Origin: Fen-1254 sp963769605
GTDB lineage: Bacteria; Bacteroidota; Ignavibacteria; UBA10030
Direction of reading: 5' to 3'
DNA length: 64,000 nucleotides
Assembly: GCA_963769605.1 (NCBI GenBank)
Contig: CAVYML010000003.1
Location: 248,001-312,000 of the forward strand
The position numbers and the translations under genes were made by a program. Under the pieces are notes generated by a model, which did not search any database, was not told the origin of the DNA, and worked only from the letters and a program-made list of their open reading frames with translations. This document shows, piece after piece, positions 53,698 to 62,399 of the stretch; within the stretch, counting starts at the first letter, position 1, and each line of letters opens with the position of its first letter.

Positions 53698-56211
53698 ATG
53701 TTGAAAATACGATTGAAAATATCTCCGCGTCAAATACGCATAGGTTATACCGCCGCGGCTCTCCTTGCAGTAGCGGTCTGCAGTCTCAATTTTTATCTTC
53801 AGATGTTCGTTTACAGAGTGGGAAACGACCAGTGCCGGTGGACCGATCATGGACCGTCGCGCATCCTGATAACGAACCTGGCAGAGGAGGGGGTGACCGA
53901 GCAGGCAGGACTCGAGGAAGGCGATGTCCTGATCCGCATTAACGGAAAAACATTTGCGAATGGGGATTCCGCACAGGCCGTCATCGACAGGCTTGCGGGT
54001 TCCTCCGCCGTCTATACAATCGAGCGTAACGGTGTTCAGCTTGAGAAAAAAGTTTTCATCCTGCGATTTCTGAATTTTGCTTTCCTGGCGCAGTTTCTTT
54101 TCGGCGCCGGCTTCCTGCTCGTCGGATATATCGTCGTTATGGTAAAGCCGGAAGGCAAGATGCAGCGGATGTTCGGCCTGTTCAGCATTCTGTCGCTTCT
54201 TTTTTTCGGTCTCTCTACGGCCAATTTGTCTCCTCAGTCGACCGTCGCCTGGCAGCATGCAATACTGATGGTTTCATTCGTTCTTGCTTCCGTCTTTGCC
54301 CCGCCGACGTTTGTCAGATTTTTTCTGCTCTTCCCGGTTAAACGTCCTCTGTTCGAGAGCCGGCTCTTTACAGGTCTTTTATACGGAATCAGCATCATTC
54401 TGACCGGCCTTATCTTTGCGAAGGATGGGGTCTGGATATGGGTTGTGGTTGTTGCTATTTTTTCCCGATATATATTCTTCATTGCAGGTTTGACGCTTTT
54501 TTTAATCGGCTATTTCCGCTTGATCGATCCGAAACATCGCTCAGAGCTGCGGCCGCTGCTGTTCGGTGTCGCCGTCGGACTGGCGGCTTTTGTGTACACT
54601 TTTGTAATGATGGCCATAGATCCCTTTCTTCCCTTCAATCAGCCGCTCGTTCTTCTGCCGACAACAGTGCTGGTTATCATTCCGGTGTTTTTCGGGTATG
54701 CAATTTTTCGCTACGGACTGATGGATGTGGATCTTGTGGTTCGCCGCAGTCTTGTTTATGGCGCCGTAACTGCAACACTGGCGACGCTGTACCTGACGCT
54801 CGTTTATGGTGCAGGGAATTTACTCTCATGGTATTATTCTATTCAGGAAAACAGAATTTTCGAAGTTCTTTCGCTCATCGCCATTGTAATAGCTTTCGAT
54901 CCGCTGAAACGGCGGTTCCAAAATATGATCGACCGGATTTTTTACCGCGAGCGTTACGATTACCAGAAGGCCATGCTGGAGTTCACACAGGAACTCCCGC
55001 GCTTGATGGAACTGGATCACATTTCCCATTCCTTACTCGATCGTATTTCATCGACGATGCATATAGATCGTGTGGCCGTGATGATTTGCAACGACCGGGA
55101 CGGCTGCGCTCACGTTGCTAAAAATATCGAAGACTGCGATTGTTTCTATTCGGATCATGAAAAAAGTTTTATGCACCTTTTACGGAAAATGAGAAAACCG
55201 GTTCTTATACAGCCGCTAGCCGATGAGGAAGGAACTTTCAGAATCGATGAAAAAGAGCGGCAGCAGCTTCTGCGCTCCGGAACCGTGCTTTCCGTGCCGA
55301 TGATGCTCAAAGACCGCCTTGTAGGATTTATCAATGTCGGTCCCAAGCATTCCGGCAATGTCTATGCAAAAGAAGATATCGATTTGCTGTCCACAGTTGC
55401 CGGACAGGCGGCAATCGGAATTGAAAATGCACGGCTGCACAAATCGGAAATAGAGCAGCAGCGCATGAAAGAGGAACTTGATGTTGCACGTACAATTCAG
55501 CAAGGACTGTTTCCGAAAAAAAATCCGGAGATACCGGGATTCGATATTGCAGGCATTTCGCTGCCGGCTCTTTCCGTCGGCGGGGACTATTACGATTTTA
55601 TCCAAATCAGTTCAACGAAGCTTCTGACCGTCGTGGCGGATGTTTCCGGAAAAGGAATGTCCGCTGCTTTGTACATGTCCAAGATTCAGGGAATGGTGCA
55701 GCTTGCTTCGGCAATGTACCGCAGCCCGAAAGAAATGTTGATCCATATCAACCGGAAAGTCTTTGAAGGGATCGACCGGAAATCGTTCATTACAATGATC
55801 CTAGTAATGTACGATCTCAAGAAAAAAGAGATCCGAATTTGCCGAGCCGGTCATAACAGGGCGGTGCTGGGAGTAAACGGCAGGTTCCGGTTTCTTCAAG
55901 GCGGTGGAATCGGACTGGGCCTTGAGAGCGGAAAAAAATTTGAAAGTGCAATAGAGGAAGTTCGGCTGCCCCTTCGTCCGAACAGCATACTTGTGCTGTA
56001 TACGGACGGCATAACGGAGGCGATGAACGACCGCAAACAGCAATTTGGCGAAGAAAAGCTTCTTAGCATTTTAAAGAAAGAAGGGCAGCGCTCTGCCCGG
56101 GAAATTGAGCAAAGACTTCTTGATGCCGTTGCACGTCACCGCGGCCCGGCAGAGCAGCATGACGATATCACGATGATAATCGTCAAAACAGGCACATCCG
56201 TAGTACACTGA
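53698..56211 (+). CDS. PDZ-membrane-GAF-PP2C (SpoIIE) phosphatase
   Basis: The 837-residue protein has an N-terminal helix (about 11-33), a periplasmic PDZ-like domain (about 50-120, ILITNLAEEGVTEQAGLEEGDVLIRINGK), a run of about eight membrane helices (about 122-400), a GAF domain (about 430-590), a short coiled linker and a PP2C/SpoIIE domain (about 600-837) with VGGDYYDF, VADVSGKGMSAAL and LYTDGITEA for metal-binding acidic residues. RsbU-like phosphatases of this class set anti-sigma-factor antagonists. An extracytoplasmic PDZ joined to a 7-8-helix receptor and PP2C is an unusual sensor. No anti-sigma gene lies nearby. Confidence 0.9.
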   Translation: MLKIRLKISPRQIRIGYTAAALLAVAVCSLNFYLQMFVYRVGNDQCRWTDHGPSRILITNLAEEGVTEQAGLEEGDVLIRINGKTFANGDSAQAVIDRLAGSSAVYTIERNGVQLEKKVFILRFLNFAFLAQFLFGAGFLLVGYIVVMVKPEGKMQRMFGLFSILSLLFFGLSTANLSPQSTVAWQHAILMVSFVLASVFAPPTFVRFFLLFPVKRPLFESRLFTGLLYGISIILTGLIFAKDGVWIWVVVVAIFSRYIFFIAGLTLFLIGYFRLIDPKHRSELRPLLFGVAVGLAAFVYTFVMMAIDPFLPFNQPLVLLPTTVLVIIPVFFGYAIFRYGLMDVDLVVRRSLVYGAVTATLATLYLTLVYGAGNLLSWYYSIQENRIFEVLSLIAIVIAFDPLKRRFQNMIDRIFYRERYDYQKAMLEFTQELPRLMELDHISHSLLDRISSTMHIDRVAVMICNDRDGCAHVAKNIEDCDCFYSDHEKSFMHLLRKMRKPVLIQPLADEEGTFRIDEKERQQLLRSGTVLSVPMMLKDRLVGFINVGPKHSGNVYAKEDIDLLSTVAGQAAIGIENARLHKSEIEQQRMKEELDVARTIQQGLFPKKNPEIPGFDIAGISLPALSVGGDYYDFIQISSTKLLTVVADVSGKGMSAALYMSKIQGMVQLASAMYRSPKEMLIHINRKVFEGIDRKSFITMILVMYDLKKKEIRICRAGHNRAVLGVNGRFRFLQGGGIGLGLESGKKFESAIEEVRLPLRPNSILVLYTDGITEAMNDRKQQFGEEKLLSILKKEGQRSAREIEQRLLDAVARHRGPAEQHDDITMIIVKTGTSVVH

Positions 56212-56303
56212 AGCCTGACCCGGAATCTTTCCTTTGTCTTTTCTTAAAAAACTTTCTATATTTTCTTAACAGATGAATTTATAATGATTCTTAGGCTTCT
56301 TTG

Positions 56304-56570
56304 ATGTCTACAAAACCTCCGCTGCAGTTCCGGGAACATCCGGCGGATTCGCTGGAACGGCTTGCCTCGGTGATCGCTTCGGCCATACCTACACAGGAGC
56401 CGAACGATCAAGTTCGTCTTGCGTATTGCCTCTGGGCCTGGTTGAACGAACGCCGCGGATCTCTGGCTCAAGCTGTTCGCGCAGCTGGTGTGCGCAGTTC
56501 CGTTTCCGTTGAACAGATGGTGGAAACCATTGGCCGGCAATTGGAAGAAAAAGGGATCAAACATTCATAA
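56304..56570 (+). CDS. Small hypothetical protein
   Basis: An 88-residue protein from the ATG at 56304; an immediately preceding TTG is in frame but is ignored. The sequence is mostly helical and rich in Ala, Arg and Glu (DSLERLASVIASAIPTQEPNDQVRLAYCLWAWLNERRGSLAQAVRAAG), possibly a small DNA- or protein-binding regulator, but there is no recognised motif. It lies 35 bases before MarC and 92 bases after the phosphatase gene. Confidence 0.5.
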   Translation: MSTKPPLQFREHPADSLERLASVIASAIPTQEPNDQVRLAYCLWAWLNERRGSLAQAVRAAGVRSSVSVEQMVETIGRQLEEKGIKHS

Positions 56571-56605
56571 CGAAAGCAGGCTGCTTTTTCGAGAGAGGCA
56601 TTCCA

Positions 56606-57196
56606 ATGTTCGATTTTAAAACGTTTCTTCTTTCTTTTATTCCGCTCTTTGTCGCTATCGACGTCATCGGCGCTATTCCGCTTTTCATTTCTCTGACAAA
56701 CGATATCGAAATGCCGAAACGCAATCGCTTGATTACGGATTCCACACTGACGGCGTTGATTGTTGCCGTGATTTTTTTGTTCGGCGGCAAAATGATTTTT
56801 AACTATTTGGGCATAACGGAAAACGATTTTCGCGTGGGAGGCGGCATTCTTCTTCTTATTCTTTCCGTGGTCGACCTGGTCTTTTCGTCGGATAAACCCA
56901 AAAAACCGGATACGACCATCGGCGTTGTACCGCTGGGAATTCCGCTGATCATTGGTCCAGCCGCGCTTACGACAATTCTGATTATTGTGGATCAGTACGG
57001 TTACATCATGGCAATTACGGCGATTCTCGTGAACTTAATTATCGTGTGGGCGGTATTCAGAAATTCTTCACTTCTCATGCGCCTTATGGGAGAGGGCGGA
57101 TCCAAAGCGTTTGGCAAACTAGCGGCGCTCTTAATGGCGGCCATAGCTATCATGATGATTCGCGTGGGTATGACGGGAATGATCAGGGGGAATTAA
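56606..57196 (+). CDS. MarC-family membrane protein
   Basis: The 196-residue protein has six membrane helices (LLSFIPLFVAIDVIGAIPLFISL, LIVAVIFLFGGKMIFNYLG, VGGGILLLILSVVDLVF, VVPLGIPLIIGPAALTTILIIVD, MAITAILVNLIIVWAVF, LAALLMAAIAIMMIRVG) with the conserved GIPLIIGPAALTT signature. MarC proteins are inner-membrane proteins of uncertain role. A GAGAGAGG-like ribosome site precedes the ATG. It lies just before a short-unit repeat and uppP. Confidence 0.93.
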   Translation: MFDFKTFLLSFIPLFVAIDVIGAIPLFISLTNDIEMPKRNRLITDSTLTALIVAVIFLFGGKMIFNYLGITENDFRVGGGILLLILSVVDLVFSSDKPKKPDTTIGVVPLGIPLIIGPAALTTILIIVDQYGYIMAITAILVNLIIVWAVFRNSSLLMRLMGEGGSKAFGKLAALLMAAIAIMMIRVGMTGMIRGN

Positions 57197-57230
57197 GAAG
57201 ACAGAATTCAGAATTAAGAATACAGAACTG
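57197..57230. repeat. GACAGAATTCAGAATTAAGAATACAGAA short-unit repeat
   Basis: Near-tandem AGAATT/AAGAA/ACAGAA units directly follow the marC stop codon. It is another member of the set of unrelated short-unit repeats at gene ends in this window. Confidence 0.65.
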
Positions 57231-57301
57231 TAAGCCGGTAATCGGTCGTTGCAGATTGTTCCTTATCATTATTTTCCATTCATAGGGAAAAAAATAATCT
57301 T

Positions 57302-58090
57302 ATGATAGATTTATTGCATACAATATTATTGGGGATCATCGAAGGTATAACGGAATTTTTACCCATCTCCAGTACGGGACATTTGCTTATTGCGGAAAAA
57401 CTCGGTCTGGGGCACCGCTCGGATTTATTCAATGTCGTTATTCAAGCGGGAGCTATTCTGGCAGTCACAATTATTTACTGGAAACGGCTCTGGTCGCTGA
57501 TTGCCGATTTTCAGAAACCGGAAAATCGCGATTATGCGCTCAAGCTGCTTGCAGCGTTTGCAATTACAGGCGCCCTCGGGCTTCTTGCCAAACATCTCGG
57601 TTTTCGATTGCCGGAATCGATTACACCGGTTGCATGGGCTCTGCTCATCGGCGGTATATACATGATCATTGCGGAATGGCTGTCGGCAAAAAAACCGGAA
57701 AGCACATTCATTACATGGCAAGTAGCCGTTGTCGTCGGGCTTGCACAGGTCGTTGCCGCGATCTTCCCGGGCGCATCGCGTTCCGGCGTGACAATTTTTG
57801 CTGCTATGCTCGTGGGCACAAACAGCCGTGCCGCTGCAACTGAATTTACGTTCCTCGTCGGAATTCCGACGATGTACGCGGCGAGTGCAAAATTATTCTG
57901 GGATGCTTATAAACAGGGAGGAACCGGAGAGAATTGGACGGATCTTATCATCGCGTTCGTCGTGGCGACCATCGTTGCCTTCGTGGCCGTCAAATGGCTT
58001 CTCCGGTATATCCAAACGCACCGTTTTACGGTTTTTGCAGTTTATCGAATTGTTCTTGGTGCACTTTTGCTTTTATTCCTTCAAGGATAG
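57302..58090 (+). CDS. uppP: Undecaprenyl-diphosphatase
   Basis: The 262-residue membrane protein has the BacA/UppP motifs GIIEGITEFLPISSTGHLLI (Glu-rich active-site loop) and PGASRSGVTIFAAML (Ser-Arg loop), with about eight membrane helices. It dephosphorylates undecaprenyl pyrophosphate to recycle the lipid carrier for peptidoglycan and other wall polymers. The following GNAT gene starts on the base after its stop codon. Confidence 0.97.
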   Translation: MIDLLHTILLGIIEGITEFLPISSTGHLLIAEKLGLGHRSDLFNVVIQAGAILAVTIIYWKRLWSLIADFQKPENRDYALKLLAAFAITGALGLLAKHLGFRLPESITPVAWALLIGGIYMIIAEWLSAKKPESTFITWQVAVVVGLAQVVAAIFPGASRSGVTIFAAMLVGTNSRAAATEFTFLVGIPTMYAASAKLFWDAYKQGGTGENWTDLIIAFVVATIVAFVAVKWLLRYIQTHRFTVFAVYRIVLGALLLLFLQG

Positions 58091-58579
58091 ATGTGCGGGT
58101 TACAATGTGGAGATGCCTTGCAGCCGGAACGAAAACATGAACTGACGATACGTGAATTTGCGGAAAGCGATGTTGATGACGTCCGGCGGCTCTTTGTTCA
58201 ACTGACCGGCCATGAAACAACCCGAAAAACGGTCGAAGAACGTTTTGTATATTTTCGCGGCTCCACTGTAGAATTTCTTTTTGTGGCAGAAGAGGATGGC
58301 AAAGTTGCGGGGCTGTGCGGATTCAGAATTCGTGAAAATGTCGAAGACGACACACGCTTCGGCGAAATTTCCGTGCTCGTTGTTGACGAGACCGTTCGCC
58401 GGCAGGGCATTGCGGCACAGTTCGTAAATTTTATGGAAGCGCTGGCGCGGGAAAAAAGATGCATTGGACTATGGTTGGTGAGCGGATTCGGGCGGGAAGA
58501 GCATGCACATGAATTTTATAAGCGGCAGGGATTTAGGATCAATGGTTATAGGTTTGTGAAGGATTTTAAAAAGGATTAG
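58091..58579 (+). CDS. GNAT-family acetyltransferase
   Basis: The 162-residue protein has the N-acetyltransferase fold: LTIREFAESDVDDVRRLFV (strand/helix 1), VAEEDGKVAGLCGFRIRE, and the acetyl-CoA loop VLVVDETVRRQGIAAQFVNFME (Arg-Arg-Gln-Gly-Ile-Ala). The C-terminal EFYKRQGFRINGYRFVK is the usual GNAT end. Its start directly follows the uppP stop codon; the first 15 residues (Cys-rich) look atypical, so a start a little downstream is possible, but no better ribosome site is visible. Substrate unknown. Confidence 0.9.
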   Translation: MCGLQCGDALQPERKHELTIREFAESDVDDVRRLFVQLTGHETTRKTVEERFVYFRGSTVEFLFVAEEDGKVAGLCGFRIRENVEDDTRFGEISVLVVDETVRRQGIAAQFVNFMEALAREKRCIGLWLVSGFGREEHAHEFYKRQGFRINGYRFVKDFKKD

Positions 58580-58620
58580 AAAACCGTTCGCATAATTCGG
58601 CGGCTTTTTTTGATTGCATA

Positions 58621-59457
58621 ATGGCACGTTTTAAACTTTATATCGAATACGAAGGAACGCGGTTCAGCGGCTGGCAGGTGCAAAAAAATGCTCGAACGGT
58701 TCAGGGAGAATTGATCGGCGTCATGAAATCGGTTTTTGGTACCGGCGATTTCGAGTTATACGGCTCCGGACGAACGGACGGCGGCGTTCATGCACTCTGT
58801 CAGGTGGCTCATCTTGATGTCAAAACGGTGCTTGCACCGCCCGTGATAAGGATGAAAGTAAACGACCTTCTTCCGGCAGATATCAATATTATCGAAGTGG
58901 AAAAAGCCGCGCCGGCTTTTCATGCACGGCATGACGCCGTTGCACGCAGCTACCTGTATCAAATTTCCCGCCGGCGGACGGCATTTGGAAAACGCTCGGT
59001 CTGGTGGATTAAAGATTCGCTCGATGGGGAGAAAATGTGGCAGGCATTGCAATGTTTTACCGGAGTCAACGATTTCCAATCGTTTACTGCTGATGACCCG
59101 GAAGAAAAATCGACTCGCGTGCAGATCGATTCCGTGGATATGAAAGAAGCGGGAGATTTGATTCTTATCCGTATCGTCGGTTCGCATTTTATATGGAAAA
59201 TGGTGAGACAGATCATCGGGACTATTGTCGAAGTAGGACGCGGTAATCTGGCCATGAACGATCTGAAAAGTTTTTTGCATAATGCTTCCGTCGAACCGGC
59301 CAAATATACTGCACCGCCGTCCGGATTGTTTTTAGAAAGAGTGTACTACAGGGGCGATCACCGGCTGAGGGATTTGCGCCCGGTACTGGAAGTCAGTTCA
59401 CCGATGGTTTCCCGGCATCATGATCAAGAAAAAGATACAAAAGAAAAAAAAGGATAA
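58621..59457 (+). CDS. truA: tRNA pseudouridine synthase A
   Basis: The 278-residue protein has the TruA layout: IEYEGTRFSGWQVQKNARTVQGEL at the N-terminus, the catalytic loop GSGRTDGGVHALCQVAHLD (the first Asp), FHARHDAVARSYLY, and MVRQIIGTIVEVGRGNL near the C-terminus. It converts U38-U40 in the anticodon stem-loop of tRNAs to pseudouridine. The ATG overlaps or abuts a weak ATTCGGCGGC hairpin that may end the preceding gene. The last 20 residues (Lys/Asp/Arg-rich) exceed the family core. Confidence 0.96.
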   Translation: MARFKLYIEYEGTRFSGWQVQKNARTVQGELIGVMKSVFGTGDFELYGSGRTDGGVHALCQVAHLDVKTVLAPPVIRMKVNDLLPADINIIEVEKAAPAFHARHDAVARSYLYQISRRRTAFGKRSVWWIKDSLDGEKMWQALQCFTGVNDFQSFTADDPEEKSTRVQIDSVDMKEAGDLILIRIVGSHFIWKMVRQIIGTIVEVGRGNLAMNDLKSFLHNASVEPAKYTAPPSGLFLERVYYRGDHRLRDLRPVLEVSSPMVSRHHDQEKDTKEKKG

Positions 59458-59607
59458 TCTTCTGCCTGTATTCTGCGATTTCTCATGCGCCTTTGCCGGT
59501 TTTGCCCCGCCGGATTTAAGCGGTGCGTGCCGGCGGGAGATTGCAGTGTTTTGCCGGAAGTTCGAAAAATACAATACAAAGAATTCTCAATGTCTCGGGA
59601 AAAAAAT

Positions 59608-60198
59608 ATGAAGAGAAGATGTTCACTTATCTTCGTCCTCTTTACAATTTTTATTTCGAATGCCTTTGCAGCAGATACGCTAAGCCTGCGGAAAACGCTG
59701 CTGGATCAAGTGCGGCGATATCCGCAGCTGCAAATACAGGATCTTTACAAATTTGCCTATCAGGCAGCGATGGGCAATGAACATATCATGGCAGATTCTG
59801 ACGGGATGGAAAAATATTTAAATGAGGAGCTTGCCGATGTAACCTCCGGTGGTTCGGAAGATTTGGTGGAATACCTGACGCCGGACAGCTCCACCGTGCG
59901 GGTAAACCTGCGGCCGTTTAAAAAAATAAATGGAAGCTCGGCAAAACTTGTTTCGCTGATGATTAAGAGTACGCATGTTTTCGTCCCTTCACGTGTAAAA
60001 CTCCGGCTCTATCTGACCGATATAGAAAAACTTGCGGATGAGGGTCTGATTCCTTTTAAAGTGGAAGCGGTGCAGGCATATTTTAAGGATATGCAGGAAA
60101 AACAATTTCCTGCGATGCATCATTCTAAAATTTTTGAAGAAACATATAAACCGGCGTACCGGGTTATTGCCGGATGCTATGTTGCCGATCTTCGCTGA
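59608..60198 (+). CDS. Secreted protein of unknown function
   Basis: From the ATG at 59608 (MKRRCSLIFVLFTIF...AFA) the product has 196 residues with a classic signal peptide; an in-frame ATG at 59590 is also possible. The mature part is mostly helical (LRKTLLDQVRRYPQLQIQDLYKFAYQAAMGNEHIM, KINGSSAKLVSLMIKSTH, EKLADEGLIPFKVEAVQAYFKDM). The segment YKFAYQAAMGNEHIM and the C-terminal PAMHHSKIFEETYKPAYRVI suggest a structured periplasmic family, but none is recognised. It precedes the metallopeptidase-like gene by 27 bases. Confidence 0.6.
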   Translation: MKRRCSLIFVLFTIFISNAFAADTLSLRKTLLDQVRRYPQLQIQDLYKFAYQAAMGNEHIMADSDGMEKYLNEELADVTSGGSEDLVEYLTPDSSTVRVNLRPFKKINGSSAKLVSLMIKSTHVFVPSRVKLRLYLTDIEKLADEGLIPFKVEAVQAYFKDMQEKQFPAMHHSKIFEETYKPAYRVIAGCYVADLR

Positions 60199-60225
60199 TC
60201 GGAGATGAAAAATAAGAGGTTTTTT

Positions 60226-61461
60226 ATGCCGATTTCTTTCGATGATACTGCGGAGCGATATGTCAAATTAGTTCTTGCACTCGGTCTGCACGATGCCGAT
60301 ACAGTCGATGCGTATTTCGGTCCGTCCGAATGGCTTGAAGAAGAAAAAGCACGGGGAAGAAAGCTTGACCAAATTTCCGAGGAAGCTTCATTTCTATGCT
60401 CGCAGCTTGCTGCATCCGAAAAAACCGATTCAAAGGAAGATGAACTCACGCAACTAAGGCGCCAGTATCTTTCCAAGCAGCTTTCTGCCGCAGGTTCTCG
60501 TGCATTGATACTCTCCGGGCGCCGTCTGTCGTTTGATGAAGAAGCGCAAGCATTGTACGATGCAGTTCCTCCGGTTTTCCCGGAAAAATATTTTCAAGAG
60601 ATCGTTGCGCATCTTGATGCGCTCCTTCCCGGCAGCGGTCCGATTCCGGAACGGGCGGAAAAGTACAGGCAGCAGTTCGTCATAGCCCAGAACGATCTTG
60701 ACTCGGTTTTTCAGACCGCCATAACCGAATGCAGGGCGCGGACAAAAAAATATATTTCGCTGCCGGAAAACGATTCGTTCCATATTGAATATGTCCGGAA
60801 TAAATCGTGGAGCGGGTATAACTGGTTTAAAGGAAACGGCGAAAGTCTGATTCAGATCAATACCGATCTTCCGATTTTTTTGGAACGGGCTGTCGACCTT
60901 GCGGCTCACGAAGGATATCCGGGCCATCATGTGTACAATTCGCTTTTAGAAAATGAATTCGCCCGCCGCCGCGGATGGAAGGAATTTACCGTATATGCAC
61001 TGTTCAGCCCGCAGTCTCTTATTGCGGAGGGCACGGCGAACTTCGGAATTGAAGTCGCTTTTCCGGGAAACGAACGAATGGAGTATGAAAGGGATGTTCT
61101 TTTTCCTGCTACACATTTGGATAGATCGCAAGCGGACCAATATTCCGAAGTTCAGGCGCTGACTGCCCGTCTTGGATATGCAGGGAACGAAGCGGCGCGG
61201 AATTATTTAAACGGGGCAATGAGCCGCAGCCAGGCAGTCGAATGGTTAGTTGCTTATGCACTGATGTCTCCGGAACGCGCAGAGCAGCGCACGCGATTTT
61301 TCGATCAGTACCGGAGTTATGTCATTAATTATAATCTCGGTCAGGATCTGGTCAAGCAGTATATCGAAGCGCGCGGAGGCACTGTTGCGGATCCGGTAAG
61401 ACGCTGGGAGGAGTTTGCAAAACTTATTTCATCGCCGCGCCTGCCGTCCGGATTACTCTAA
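60226..61461 (+). CDS. DUF885-type metallopeptidase-like protein
   Basis: From ATG 60226 (MPISFDDTAERY), chosen for the AAGAGG six bases upstream; an in-frame ATG at 60205 has no spacing for a ribosome site. The 411-residue protein has HEGYPGHH (about residues 228-235 here), the DUF885/gluzincin-like HExxxGHH motif, and EGTANFGIEVAF, a probable third-ligand Glu segment. Helical repeats surround the site. DUF885 proteins are thought to be zinc peptidases. No signal peptide, so cytoplasmic. It ends near a strong hairpin shared with the convergent gene. Confidence 0.8.
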   Translation: MPISFDDTAERYVKLVLALGLHDADTVDAYFGPSEWLEEEKARGRKLDQISEEASFLCSQLAASEKTDSKEDELTQLRRQYLSKQLSAAGSRALILSGRRLSFDEEAQALYDAVPPVFPEKYFQEIVAHLDALLPGSGPIPERAEKYRQQFVIAQNDLDSVFQTAITECRARTKKYISLPENDSFHIEYVRNKSWSGYNWFKGNGESLIQINTDLPIFLERAVDLAAHEGYPGHHVYNSLLENEFARRRGWKEFTVYALFSPQSLIAEGTANFGIEVAFPGNERMEYERDVLFPATHLDRSQADQYSEVQALTARLGYAGNEAARNYLNGAMSRSQAVEWLVAYALMSPERAEQRTRFFDQYRSYVINYNLGQDLVKQYIEARGGTVADPVRRWEEFAKLISSPRLPSGLL

Positions 61462-61522
61462 ATACCAGGACAGGGAAGAGTGAATCGTATTCGAAGGGAA
61501 GAGATTCTGGAATAAAACAAAT

Positions 61523-61545
61523 GAGGCCGGCTGCAAACCGGCCTC
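61523..61545. terminator. Bidirectional hairpin between convergent genes
   Basis: GAGGCCGG (61523-61530) and CCGGCCTC (61538-61545) form a perfect 8-bp GC-rich stem. The plus-strand tail TGTCATTTTC and the minus-strand tail ATTTGTTTTATT are both T-rich, so it can terminate either gene. Confidence 0.8.
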
Positions 61546-61563
61546 TGTCATTTTCGGGATCGT

Positions 61564-62399
61564 TTAAAAAGCAATACCCAGATAAGCGATAATTATCGAG
61601 GTAGATTGATCCATCGTCAAGGACTCGTTAATCGTTTCCGTATCTGTAAATGTGGCGTATCCATAAGAGGGGTTATACAACTGTGACGAGCCGGTCAGGG
61701 TTCCCGTCATTGAAACGTTGAAATGTGGTTTGCATATTAAGTACCGAGCGCCAAGAGTAACATGACCCAGTTCAATCTCCATCATTGCCCCGTACGTTAA
61801 TGCTGTAGCTGAAGCGGAATTTAAAGTTTTCTGTCCAGAAACTGGAATATAACCGTAAAAAGTATAGCCATCATAGACGGTGCTTATGTAGGGATTATCG
61901 CTGGCTGGTGAACTGATTGTCGGCGATTTCGCGAAATCGATACCGATAAGCGGTGCGACAAAAAAATTAGCGCCACTTGCATTTGCGGTTCCGATTTTTA
62001 ATCCAAGAAGTGCCATTATATTTTGCCAATTTGCAGTACTATTTCCTCCTTGTATATCGGATACATCAACTGAATTTGCGGCATATAATGCGCTGACCAA
62101 TAACCCGACTTGCCCGCCCGTGACGAATTGGATACCGCCCGCATAACCGGTTTCCGCTAAGCCGCTGCTTGTGCTTGCGAAATCGCCCATAGGAAAAGAA
62201 GCTCCGCCAAAGATGCTGAACGAAAGGGATGTGCTCATGGCTGGTGCCGCATGTGCCATGGGGGAATTGAGCGATTCGTTGTCATTGACAGATTCTCTGC
62301 CATACTTCTCAATATCTGAAAAGCTGTAGACAAAAATATTGCCGTCTGCCGTTTGAATTTTTATGGAAGTGTTCGGTATTGTTTCCTGACTTGTCCAAA
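61564..62399 (-). pseudogene. Outer-membrane beta-barrel protein gene, 5' end removed by an insertion sequence
   Basis: The first ATG in the frame is at 62259, but the same frame reads upstream with clear coding sense (TIPNTSIKIQTADGNIFVYS, FSDIEKYGRESVND), a segment typical of the N-terminal part of FCB-type barrel proteins. The frame is open to about 62443 but homology stops near 62395, where the IS element begins. The downstream part (SLSFSIFGGASFPMGDF, then beta-strands with ending YLGIAF) is a complete barrel. Translation could still start at 62259, but without a signal peptide. The original protein was probably a small OmpW/OmpA-like barrel. Confidence 0.75.

Noticed and set aside
53611..54258. 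215-codon minus-strand open frame
   Set aside because: It lies entirely within the plus-strand phosphatase gene, has an extremely Arg/Lys/Glu-biased composition, and shows no motif; it is an antisense shadow.
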